From Trichinella spiralis (taxonomy: Eukaryota > Nematoda > Enoplea > Trichinellida > Trichinellidae): DNA of 64,000 nucleotides. Below are positions 10,599-22,460 of the stretch, piece after piece. Position 1 is the stretch's first letter. Each line of letters opens with the position of its first letter. The stretch covers positions 9,706,786 to 9,770,785 of the forward strand of contig CM012954.1 in NCBI GenBank assembly GCA_000181795.3. The letters are read 5' to 3'. A program made the translations under genes and the position numbers. Below the pieces are notes generated by a model, which was not told the DNA's origin, did no database searches, and saw only the letters and a list, made by a program, of their open reading frames with translations.

Positions 10599-13330
10599 AT
10601 GCACCACAGTGAAAATGAACCGCCCAACAGACAATCCCAAGATCGAATTGCAAATTCCAACACAACGCAGCAGTTTACATCTACAGGCGACTGCGCTTTT
10701 TGCGGATCACCAATCACGGATCGATTTTATGCGCATATTGGTGATTCGGCGGAAAAGCGACACGAAAACTGCGTCCGCTGTGCACACTGTGACCAACAAC
10801 TGTCGGAGAGGTGTTTCTTAAAATGCGGAAACACCTACTGTAAAACCGACTATTACAGGTCAGTTGTTGTAAAAAGCAGACAAATAAGCCAGCAGAAAAA
10901 GGGTACAATTTCGAAAAATCCTTCCCTTTCCAGACTGTTCAGTCCGTACAAGTGTTTCGTATGCGGCGGCGGTGTGTCGCCAATCGACATGGTCTACAAG
11001 CACGGCACCGACTCGCTTTGCCACGTCCACTGTCACTGTTGCCAAATATGCAACCAACCACTACGTCCTGGTGACAAGATGCGCTTCGATCCTTGTTCGC
11101 AGAAGCTCTACTGTTCCTCGCACGCGTACAAGGAACGTGCGGAACAGACGGTGCCGGTCAGGGCTTCTTGTCGGACGGCGCCGGGCGAATCGCCGCGGAC
11201 CACGCCCAACCCTGAGTGCGCCGCGGTTCCGGTCGTTGTGAAAGACGACACGGCCGAAGATCCGAACGACGAGAACAGCCTGTCCGGTCTGCTGAAACGA
11301 AGAGGACCGCGTACCACTATCAAACCGTTTCAACTGCAGATGCTCAGTGAAGCGTTCACCAAAACCCCCAAACCAACCAAACACGCCAGAGCCAAACTCG
11401 CCTTGGACACTGGACTCACCATGCGAGTTATACAGGTAAGCCAGCGAGTATTTCATTTTCACCCCAAATATACGCACACGCATGCGTGTAAACATTTGCA
11501 GTTCAATTGTTTTTTTTCGAAAATTCGTACTTGAATAATGGATTTATGTAAATGACTTTGTACAGTAATGATTCGATCAAAACTGGGTCAATTGAAGATC
11601 GTGAAACAAAATCGTCCATCTCTTTTGCCATCGGTCTGTTTTTGATAAATGCGCTCACAATTTTACACATTTTCTTTTCAAAAATTTCCACACAATCAAA
11701 AAAGTTCAAAAGTGGGAAAAATAACAAAAATGTAGATGAAAAAGTATTAATTAGGAAATAAATAAATAAATTCTCATTTCGATCAATCATTTTCTTCGGC
11801 AAGGACATTCAAAAAAATGAGACAAAAAAGGGCGAAATTTTGTTTTGTCATTATCGATGAGCTATGATGGGAAAGAACCTATGAGATAATGCAGAAGGTC
11901 GAACAACCTTTCGGATAGCCTTTGAAGAAAATTGTGCAAATGTTTTTATTGTTGTTGTTTTTTTCAATAATTAAATGAAAATTATTAATAAATTTGACAA
12001 TGAAAAATGAAAATCGATCAAAATAATAATAATTGTCGTCTGTCCTACCTGTGCTTTCTGGGTTGGCCGGCCCAGTGAACGTGAGTGATGATGTAAATTT
12101 ACCAATCGAAGCCAAACCAAATCGGATGGATCAGTTTGGCAAAGGGCGAGCCGGTCAGATCCACGCACGTCCAGTGTTAGTCGACTATATTGATCCGGCG
12201 CTTTATCATTAGCTTTAAACTTGTGCAAGTAGAGATGAAGTCGGCTTCATTGTTTTCCACGTCCTCAATCAGAACAGGGTCCGCGGTCATTAATTTTTAT
12301 TAACCTTCCGATTGCCTTCGACGAACCGACAGGTGTACTGTGGCTATTGTGGGAGTCGATGTCGTGGAATCGCGCAATTCCATCGATCCCCACTGCTTCA
12401 CCTTGTGAACATTTCCCAGACCATCTGGTCGCTTTTGTGACACCAACGTCAAAATCCATCTGCGACCACACCGATGCCAACAGTGATTGCCAACAACAAC
12501 AACAACAATAACTAATTAGCATTTCACTTTTGAAAATGTCATTGGACAATTTTCATGATTCAAATTCAAATTCGAACAACATTGAAAAACATTTCACAAT
12601 AGAGCTGAATCTGTTCATTCACTTAAATTCAAAGTTGGTTGTTTTTCATGAATAAATTTGACTATTCTTCAACGCAACACAAACAAGCACTATCAAACCA
12701 ACCGTATAATATATATAGATTTATCAACACAGTACGATCGCAGTTTTCAAAAATGATTAAAAAGGTATCATTTGAAAATTTAAAAAAAAAGTTAAAATTT
12801 CATAACATCGAAAAAAATTTCCAATTTCAAAATTCAAACAATCGACGAAATGATAATTAAAAAAATATTTTTTCAATTATTTTTTGAAATTTTTCAAAAT
12901 GACCTACTTAAAAAGTTTCTACAAATGGAAAAGAATTACTTGATTCTCATTATGGTAAAACTGGTATGCAATTCAAATCTGACGTACAGTAGTAAAATTT
13001 AAACTTAATTTTCGAATAACAAAAAAATGAATATTTTACTGGAATTTTTTAAGAAAAAATGTTAATTTTTGAAAATTTAAATTTCCGATTTTATTATTAA
13101 TGTAAAAATTTGCATTTTTGACGAATTTTCAAAAGCAGAGACATAATTCTAAAAAAAATTTTTTTTCAAATTTTAAGGTGTGGTTCCAAAATCGCCGTTC
13201 CAAAGAACGACGCCTGAAGCATCTTTGCAATTGGATCCGCGAAAACGAGAGGAAAAATTACGCCCTGCGCGTGGCCGGTTCATTAGCCGTCTGCACGGCC
13301 GATTCACCACCAACAGCGGCGGCGAAATGA
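10599..13330 (+). CDS. mec-3: LIM-homeodomain transcription factor, MEC-3 type, three exons
   Basis: Exons 10599-10858, 10934-11435 and 13178-13330 join to 304 aa. LIM domain 1 starts at C32 (CAFC ... CVRCAHC ... CGNTYC) and LIM domain 2 at about C93 (CFVC ... CHCCQIC ... KLYC). The homeodomain is at about 209-268 (RRGPRTTIKPFQLQ ... VWFQNRRSKERRLK). The intron falls between Q and V of helix 3. The RRLKHLCN run after the homeodomain and TPKPTKHARAKLAL inside it match nematode MEC-3, rather than LIN-11/Lhx1, as I remember those families. C. elegans MEC-3 works with the POU factor UNC-86 to specify touch receptor neurons, so a nuclear DNA-binding role in mechanosensory neurons is expected. Intron 1 is 75 nt and has no stop in frame, so its retention would insert 25 residues between the LIM domains. 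Confidence 0.9.
12030..12550. other. Unexplained GC-rich, coding-like island in intron 2 of the mec-3-like gene
   Basis: A 500-bp island sits in an AT-rich intron. On the - strand it has a 64-codon frame with ATG (inside the open stretch 12549-12265) and a second open stretch (12228-11971). On the + strand a frame at about 12046-12213 contains a good donor-like AAC|GTGAGT. None of the translations belongs to a family I know, and no single spliced model is convincing. It may be a nested gene, a decayed element, or an enhancer with chance open frames. Confidence 0.3.
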
Positions 13331-13942
13331 ACCGCAACTTATTTTTTCCTCAACTTCTCCGTCTGTCATCGTTGTCTGTGATAGAAAACACGTTTTTATT
13401 AATTTTTCATCATTCAAATATAAAATATTTTTAAAAAATACACACACATCGTCGTAGTCATTGTTCTGTTGTTGTTGTGAAAAATGTTCATAAATAAACA
13501 AAACTTTCTTGTAACAATTTCTCTCCTTTACGAGAAAAAATTGATCAACTAGTGATGATCAATTTGTAACAAACAAATCACGCAATCAACGTTGACTAGA
13601 TAGAAGAAAAAAAAGAAATGAGTAAAAACGAATTCAATCAACGCGTCTGCCTGTCTATAAAGTGGTAAAGCGAAATACTAAACGTCGAATCGTATTGAAA
13701 CAATTAAAAAATCGGTTTGGTAAAAATGTAAATTTTTTTGCCTCGGTCGCCAAACAAACAATGACAACAATAATTTCAACAGCAGTGGCTAACAACAACG
13801 ACAACAACAACAAAAATTTGAATATAAAAAAGCGCGCAAAACAGAGTGACTCGCTACTCATAAACCGACGACTCTTGGTGCGTGCAAGTATTAACAGTTA
13901 GTAAGCAGGTAGTGCTTTCAACAGAGTTACTACTAACTACTA
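13331..13942. other. Convergent intergenic region between mec-3-like and CNNM genes
   Basis: Both flanking genes end here (+ from the left, - from the right). The sequence holds their 3' UTRs, with AAT/AAC-rich simple sequence at about 13760-13830. No coding exon is supported. Confidence 0.4.
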
Positions 13943-16900
13943 CTATTGATGCTTTTCCAAACGCTTTTTACCCGACTCTTCTTGTTCTTTTTCTTGATCT
14001 TTTTCTTCTTTGACAACTTTGTTGCCGTCCTCACCACCACCACGACCGCTGTCCTGACAAAGAGGATGGTCAGCATTGTGGACATCTATGGTCAATTGCT
14101 GGTGATTGCCGTTGAGCACGTAGTCTTCGAGTTCCGGCGAAGATCGGCTGAACGACGACGAACCCAAACGACCACGCCCACCAGCCTGGGCAGAGCTGGA
14201 ATATTTCTTCTTCTTATCCTGATTCTGATGGTGCGACACGTCGGGCATGCTGCTGTTGACGATCGGCCTGCTGGCCGGTGGACTCTGGCCCCGCTCGACC
14301 ATCGTCGCCAGCAGAGCGTTCAAATACTGTTCGGCCCTGAGGTGGAAGAAGACCACGTCCCGGTCGACGCGAACCGTGTAGTCGGGCGTGAATTTCGACG
14401 CCGTCAACAACGACATGCCGTCGTTCCAGCACTGGGCTCGGCCCGAGGCGGCGTTGGCCGCTTCGGCCAGAGGCGCCAGCGCCTCGTATCCGAAGTGGTG
14501 GAACGGTCCGGCGTCGAACAGCATGTCCGTGCGACCGATCCGCACCTGGGCCCTGCCCTCCAGCATCAGAACGAACAAATCCGACTGCTGGTCCTTCTGG
14601 TAGAGCAATTTCCACGGGTCGTATTGGTCCGGTGCCCCGCAGTGGACCGTGTGATGGGCCAACAAGCGGTCGAACACCGACCGGCTCATCAACTGCTCGC
14701 TGAACGCCGTGAACGTGGTCGACAAATACTGGTAGGCGGCCAGAGACAGCTGCGGACTGACGGCGTACGGTTCCACATCCGGTGCCAGACCAGTGCCGTC
14801 CAGTGCCTCGACGCCGATGAACACACTCTTCGGACGGTGGACCGCACGACGCCGCTGTCGAATCACGTCGAACTCGTCCATAATTTCGGCTTGGATGATC
14901 TCTTCGATTATGTCTTCCAGAGTGACCAGACCGACCACTTCGTACATCGGATCCGACTCGCCGTCGTCCACAATTCGCTGCACCAAAGCCATGTGATAAT
15001 GACCCTGCTTGAATTCTTCGAGCATCACACTGAGCGGAGTGTCTTCGAGAACAAAGCGAACAGGATGTTGGTAAAACTTGCACACATTTCTCAACGGGAT
15101 CAAATCTTCCGGATCGAGCAACGCCAAATCTTTGACATTCAATATGCTAATCACCGCGTCACGGTTCTGGCCCTCGAAAACCGGGATCCTCGTGTAGCCG
15201 GCCCGGACGATGTCGTTGACCGCGGTCGGCGTGAGCACCACGTCCGACGACAACATGAACACATCCCTGATGTTGGTCATCACGTCGCTCACCGTCTTGC
15301 GCGCCAATTCCAACGCACCGGTCACAATCTGCACCTCTTGGCAGTCGCGCAGATCGCCAGCCTTGCCCTCTTTGGACAGTCGAATCAGCTCCAACAAACG
15401 TTCCTTGTTGTAAATCTGGCCGACCTCCTCGCCGAGGCACTTGTCCAAAATTTTCGAAATTGGCCAACTCAACGGTGCGGTCAAAAGCATAAAAAATCTC
15501 GTCATCACGACCGTGTAAGCGCCGACCGCCAGACCGTACCTGCTGCAAATTGCCTGGGGCAAAATTTCCCCAAAAATTACAATACCCAACGACGAGATGA
15601 CCAGAGCAATGACGCCGCTGGTGAGATCGTCGAACAAGATGCTGATCGCGCTGTTCACAATCACGTTGCCCAAAAGCAAAGAGCAAAGCAAATAATTTCC
15701 CTTTTTACGAATGGGGTAGATTTTTTCGGCAAATTTCCGTTCCTGCTTGTCGCCGCATTTTAATATGATGCGCAAGTCTGTCTTGTCCAACGTCATCAGA
15801 CCCAAATTCAAGCCGCTGAACAAGCCGGACATCACCAACAACAACATCAGCACGCAAATCTGCAACGGCAACGGCATGTAGTAGACCTTGGGCTTGCGCA
15901 CAACGGAGATGCGCTGGAACTCCTTGCGGCCCTGGTGCACGGTCTCACCGACCGTGATCGACTGATTCAACAAATTGGAACCGGCAACATTCCAGCCGAA
16001 GCAGACGTAATAGATCACAGGAGCTTTGGTGAACGTCAACGAAAACGTTATCGACTCCGGATCAAAAGGATCAAATTCCTGACTGGGGGTATACAGTACG
16101 CCATCATCGATGCACTCGGTCTCACTTTCAGTCAGTAGAATGGTGTTCACTTTCAGCATGTTGCGGCCAAACAGTCGGATTCTGACCGCAACATCTGCCT
16201 GCACTGTCAACTGACCAGGCGAACTACAACAACAACATACTTTCTGAATAAATGAAAATCACTCAGTGTAAACAAAACCCAAAAAAAATTAAAGCAACTT
16301 TAAATCCACATTCCTTTATCACAATTCAACTTCCAAATCTTCACGCTCAGATAGATGATTTCTTTCGTCGACAATGCTGCTTTTTCAAATCGCAACAAAC
16401 GCAATCTTACACAACAAACAACGCATGCATCAATTGTATATTGACCGACCATTAATTATCAGTTGAAATTATCAAAAATGCTGTCATTCTCATATTCTTA
16501 TTATTATTACAATTCAAGCCCGCAAACACGTACATAGTTGTAACAATAAACAGCGACAAGTTAACCACACAACGAGTAGTATTAATTGAAAAACCTGCAG
16601 TTTGAATATTAGTTAATATTGGTTCATTTTTGAATGAAAAGCTGCCAATTTCCACGTCAAACATTTAACTGCCAAACTGTTTTTTTTATAATTATATATT
16701 ATTATGCATTCAAATCATGCAATCCTGAAAAAACATGCTCAATAACAAAAAGCACAACACATAACACAACACCCATCACTTACCGATCTGATACGGCGGA
16801 GCTGTGAAAAACAAAAAAAAAACAATTAATTTTCATGAAATCTAAATTTAAATGAAATAATACAAAAAAGAAAATAATAAATAAAGCATCAGAGAGTGTT

Positions 16901-18685
16901 TGCTTGGGAAAATAAAAAAAACGTTTTGTAGAATTACTCCACAGAAACTTCATTACTGCAAAAAAAACATTTCAAAAATTAACAGTTTGCAAAACTTGAA
17001 GATAACTAGAAGTTTACAGTAACTCTGCCAACGAAGGAAAAAAAATTTAACCTGTACATTAAACGGATTAACATTATCAGTTTATTTTTTAAAAAAATAT
17101 AATAATAAACTTTGAGTCCATATAAATAATAATTTTTACATAGCTGAAATTCTGGATAACAAAAAGCAAAAAAATTGCATAAATAAACTTTTCGCAATAA
17201 ATGATAACAAATAAAACTACAATCAATTTTAAGTACAAATTTTAATGAGTTCAAAAATCAAACGTTTTCAATGAAAACGTTATTTCCTGCACGCACTTAA
17301 ATCACGCATCGTTGAAAAGCAATAACAACAATATCATTCAAACGGACTCTGCTTTATTTAAAAAAAATATTTTATTCAATTCTGCATCCGAATTCATACA
17401 TTAAAAAATTTTTTTTAATTAAATAATGTTGTTGTTTTTTTTTGTCAATTATTAATCGTTCTACTAATAGTTACTACTTTGATGTCAAATATTTTCCCAA
17501 CATTTCTACATTGCGCTGTTTATTTACGTCAAGTATTGAAATGCAGACAATAAAAGAATCAATGACGTAAATTAATGTGCATCAGTGATCGACAATGTTG
17601 CAATCAGGTCAGCAATTAAAATGTATATTTGACTGTTACGTTATAATTTAATTGAAATGATAAGCAGGAAGATGTGATGTTTTAAAAGTGATAACATCTT
17701 AATATGAAATTTATATTTGCAATTTATAAAGTGATGAACAAATTCAAATGATGCTCAACAATAGTACAAAAGTTTTGCTTTTGCTTTAAAAAATGAACGA
17801 AAATTAAGTATCCAGCTGAATTTTCAAAACGCCAAAGGTAGTTCTGCACAACATCTATACGAAGAGATGTTCCTCTCGGTGATTATTTGCTCAAAAAATC
17901 TTGGAGATTATGCTTCGACGTTCACTTATGAGAAAAGTCAATAAAATGTGAAACATGCCATCGGGCCAACTGCTGTCTGACAGCCGACATGCTGAGAAGA
18001 GAGGGGGAAACGAGAGAAGAGTAGTAATTCGTGAATAAATGCGATGAATGATCAAAGTTTGCCTTTTCAAATATATGACCAGTTTTTATTGGAACTTCGC
18101 TTCGCTACCAAATTTTTCATGCTTTATAACGGATGAAACTAATTTAGATGCGCAAAATACGAAGAAAAAACAGAAATACAATGCTGTGCTGCAGCAAAAT
18201 TAGCTAACATGGTCATTACCTCCAGGGAGTGACTTGGTTAGAATGTCAATAGCAAATTTTCAAATAAATAAACGCGCGGCCACTACTGTCGAAAAACTGG
18301 AAATCAATTTTGCATCTGAACAAACTTATCAAGAAAATGAATATGAAACAAGGATAGCTTCATCAAAAAAAATTAATTAATTAATAAACAAGTTGTTTGT
18401 CAAATTTGAAAACATCAGCAAAACTTTATCGAATCAGCAGCACAGAAAGGAAAATATTTAAACAAGTTTAAATAAAAAAACCTACTCGCAAGAGACGACC
18501 GTTTCGTATGCATCTATTCGAAGTCCAATCAAAATAGGCTCGTCTGAATCATCGCAAACGCATGCCTGGGAACGGCTGTCCGCTTGACGACGGATGATTT
18601 CATTCAAAGCGTCACAATCACATGCATTTTTTCCAAAAGTAGTGCCAATTAAGTATATGAAGAAATAAAATAAAGCCAATCGCAT
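13943..18685 (-). CDS. CNNM-family metal transporter (DUF21, CBS pair, cNMP-like domain)
   Basis: Exons on the - strand are 18685-18486 (signal peptide MRLALFYFFIYLIGTTFG), 16801-16784 (18-nt microexon) and 16223-13943; all junctions are phase 2, total 832 aa. CNNM proteins are plasma-membrane Mg2+ transporters or regulators; in C. elegans they control Mg2+ balance. An extracellular region comes first. The DUF21 membrane domain follows (residues about 190-375, with FSGLNLGLM, GNYLLCSLLLGN and FGEILPQAICSR). Next are paired CBS domains (about 380-525, GYTRIPVFEG and VVGLVTLEDIIEE) and a cyclic-nucleotide-binding-like domain (about 575-720). A basic, E/K-rich tail ends the chain. Nearly the whole protein sits in one unusually large, GC-richer exon, whose antisense strand is open for 605 codons, which I regard as a codon-bias shadow. 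Confidence 0.94.
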
Positions 18686-20350
18686 AGCACGCCAACCGAA
18701 CCAACAATGTATTCAATAACTACGCGCCCGATGATCGTATTTCAGATGTTTAGGTTCAATTGTCGCAAATCCCGCGAAAAATCATACTGTTCGCCTCGGC
18801 AACCACACCTTAAAAATTTACCTAGATAATTTTTTTACTTCTATATTTCAATTTTTTCAGTGAATTACAAAAATTTCACATTCTCATAAAAAAACAGAAG
18901 TAAAACGTTTTAAAGTTATCGCGTAACATTTCCTTTTTCTTAAAATAGTTTCAAATTATCATATAAATTCTCTTTGATTCTACATAAAATCAAGGGAAAA
19001 TACATTAAAACATGCAAAAATAACAGATATTATGCTATTAGAGCTAAGTAACGACATCACATATTACAAGGGCGCGTAATGCAGTATCAAAGTAAAGAAA
19101 AGATTATCATGACAAAGTGATCATTAGTAAGCTATCGTTGACAATATAGTCAACAGAAAATTTCAAGTCACCATCATTACGCTTAATTTGCTTTATAGTT
19201 CCGTTAAAAAACAAATACAACCAGTAAATCAATTTAAAAAAACTAAATTCACATGCTATGCTTTCTCAAAGTAAAATAATTAAATAATTAACAATAAGTA
19301 ATAAAAACATAATAAACTTATTTTAAACAATGGAAAAAAGTATCACAATTTAATCAACTAACTTTACTATAATGTTAAACGCATTTTTCTCATCATTTAA
19401 TCATTATATGCTCACGTGTATTAATTTCTCGTGTTAATTTATAAACTTTAATTAAGCAATAATAATTACAGTTTATTTAATATTTCAAAATCACTTCAGT
19501 ATTCTTTGATAGCTTAATTTTAGTAAAACAAAATAAAGGGTCGTTCTTGATTTTCGATGTCATACTGTCACTACGTAAAACAGGTTTCAATTTCGAAGCG
19601 TCAAGAATAAGAAACTGAACTGTTCATAGTTCGTTTAAACATTTAAGTGCTGTAAGTCTACTTATTCATCTATAATAACTCAAGTTGAAAAACTTTACTC
19701 AAGTTAAACAGTATTTTATACTTTCCAAAAGAATAATTTGTATATCATTTTACACAAACCAGGAGAAATATTCATATTATTCATGCCAGCCAAACCTAAG
19801 TGCACAATGTGCTCCATATGCAAAACAATTTCATAATGTAAAAGATTTAATTTCGTATCTGCGTGACTGTTTCATTCAATTTGTTTCGAAAACTTATTTT
19901 TTATAAAATAATGTAAAATTGTTAATCTTACCATGATACATTGCACTGGAGATGTTAATAAAACGTTGACTAATTGTAAATAAGCATTTTTGTAGTACAC
20001 CATACGAAGTTGTGTGGCTATTTTTTAACTTTACTGCATGGAACAACTGAATTTCAGACTTCTGAAATTAAAAAAAAACAACTGTAACTGTACTTTAAAT
20101 GACCTACACGATCACTATATATATATGTATATGTATATGTATAGTACAAGGTTGTTAAATCAACAATTTCACTTATTATTATGCTTTCATCTTCAAATTA
20201 ACGGTTTTGTTGGTGACCATCGTATGTCACTTAAAGCATTTTATTGCTAAACTTATTCACAATAGTTGCAGGGCTTGTGGAACACGTATACAACAGTCAA
20301 TATATTATAAAATTCAAATTTACATCTTAGATCTTTCAGCCACCCTGCCA
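18686..20350. other. Divergent intergenic region between CNNM and HflX/GTPBP6 genes
   Basis: Both genes are transcribed away from this 1.7-kb AT-rich region, so it should carry both promoters. The stretch next to the CNNM start (about 18690-18820) is less AT-rich than the rest. A 3' splice-site-like TCTTTCAG lies 12 bases before the HflX ATG. A TATATG run is at 20117-20145. No exon is supported. Confidence 0.4.
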
Positions 20351-22163
20351 ATGGCTGTCAGAATATTCATTCGCCAAATTCAGCATACACCTATTAGCTA
20401 CAATCGTTTAAATTCGAGCAAATCTATTCATAAAGATGACGATCTGCCAGCGATACTACCTTTAGAAGATTATCGCGATTTACAAAGGAAGTTGGACGTG
20501 CCTTTGCAAGGAGTGAAAAAAGCACTGTTTGTACTTCAACCGAAAGTTCCCAAACCAGACTTGCTCCGGCTTGCCACCAGCAACGAATCGCTTGAACAGG
20601 AAGCACTGCAGCTTGTAAAGTCAGTTCCAGGATGGAATGTGGCTGGTGTTTATGAAAGATATGTCAAAGTTAACCGATCAAGACCGTCCATTCTGGGAAA
20701 AGGAACTATTGAAGAACTGATTTCATATTTTACAAATCTGCATCACCGCGACGGTGTGTTTTTGAATGTTGCTCGCTTAACTCCAATTCAACACTTCTAT
20801 TTGTCATGTGCATTTAAAATGCCAGTTTACGATCGGTAAGATCTAAGACCGATATATACTGCACAAAATCAAAATTACAGTACGAAATTTTCAGGTATAC
20901 TGTTGCACTACAAATTTTCAAACACTATGCAATTAGCAAAGAGGCAAAATTGCAAGCCGCACTTGCGGAACTTGCTTACATGAAGTGAGCTTACTAATTA
21001 AAATACTTTTACACATGGAAATAATTCTTTCCATTCAGAGAACGGCTTCAACCATACATTAATGGTGAAATTGATTTGAAAGAAGCTGTAAAACTGGGCG
21101 CTTTACAGATGAAAATGCCAGACAAAAAACGGCGAAAACTGCTTGACGTATTTCTTGTCAATTTAATTTGTTAAGCTGTGGGAAAATTCTTTCAGGAACA
21201 AGAAATTGCAATTCGTGGGAAATTGGATAAACTGAAAACACAGCGACATTACCTGCGTCAAAATACCCGCCGTAAACAATGCCCTATGATAGCAGTAATT
21301 GGTTATACAAATGCAGGTAACTTTTCAATTATTAAACCTGGCACTTTTAAAAAAGCAGTAGTTAAGTAAATTTCAAAAACTTACGGGATAAAAATTCATG
21401 CAGGAAAAAGTACCTTAATTCATCAACTTACAGAAGATAGACGAATATCAAGCGAAGATCGATTTTTCGCAACACTGGACGTCACCGTCCATCATGGTCA
21501 ATTGCCATGTCGACTTGACGTATTGTACGCTGATACTGTAGGATTTTTTTCTGATCTGCCAATGGGCTTGATGCCATGCTTCGACGCGACAATGGAAGAA
21601 ATCGCTTCCTCAGTAGACGCACGTAAGCCACCATTATATATAATAGGATTTACATTGAAGTTCTAGGATCTAGTTCTGCATGTGGTAGATCGCAGTCATG
21701 AAAGTTGGCTTTCACAACGTCTGATCGTTGTTCATAATTTAAATAAGCTTAACGTAGAACATGTCATCGAAGTTTGGAACAAATGTGACAAATTAAACGA
21801 AATTCCCAATTCTACTGCATCTCAAGCGTTACTGATCAGTTGTTTGAATGGAGAAGGCATAGATGAGTTAAAAATGCAAATCGAGCGTGAGATTTTAAAT
21901 CTTTGCAATTTTCACCACGTTACTCTCGAAGTGCCTATAACTGGGGATTATATTAAGTATATTAACTATCTGAGTTAATTTAAAAGTTTAATCACATGCA
22001 TGTTTTTAGTCAGCTATATAATGTAGCTGCAGTGAAACAAGCAGTACCAAGTGAAGATGGACAGAAGATGCTAATTTCAGCCGTGTTACGTCCATATCAA
22101 CTGGAGTCTTTTTTAAAAAACTACGATTGTGTCAAAGTTCTGCCTGTGAAAGATAAAGAATAA
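20351..22163 (+). CDS. gtpbp6: HflX/GTPBP6-type GTPase, seven exons
   Basis: Exons 20351-20835, 20895-20984, 21039-21147, 21196-21316, 21404-21622, 21674-21956 and 22010-22163 give 486 aa. HflX proteins bind and split ribosomes; animal GTPBP6 acts on the mitochondrial ribosome in recycling and assembly. The N-terminus is basic and Ser/Asn-rich, as for a mitochondrial presequence. The HflX N-domain follows (residues about 60-215, including SILGKGTIEEL). After a coiled coil comes the G domain: G1 GYTNAGKST (264-272), FATLDVT as switch region, DTVGF (312-316) for G3 and NKCD (377-380) for G4. The exon 5/6 junction needs acceptor GATCTAG|TT and gives SSVDALLHVVD, where relatives have a D-L-x-L-H-V, so it may be off by a few bases. 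A TCTTTCAG acceptor 12 nt before the ATG suggests trans-splicing. Confidence 0.9.
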
Positions 22164-22416
22164 ATATTTCCTTTTTTCTTAAAAAGATCCTACTTCAACA
22201 GTTATGCTCAATTACAAATATTGAAGTACACAACATTATAGTTAAGTAAAATTTAAGATTCACACGTATATACTCTTTATCATACTGTCTATCAGTTAAA
22301 AGTGTAAAAAACAAATTATATGAAAAAAAAAAGCGCTCCAGGATTTACAGTTCAATGAAGAAGGTCACGGCAAGTACGCATAAGTAAAGCTGCTTTTCAT
22401 TTATGGAATACAGAAG

Positions 22417-22460
<44 letters not shown>

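Noticed and set aside
13946-15763. Long + strand frame (605 codons) as a gene
   Set aside because: It is exactly antisense to the conserved CNNM exon; the - strand protein is unmistakable and the antisense product has no domain.
18686-20350. Small frames (for example 19685-19906 +) as genes between CNNM and HflX
   Set aside because: Codon use is that of AT-rich non-coding DNA, with no signal peptide, domain or splice partner.
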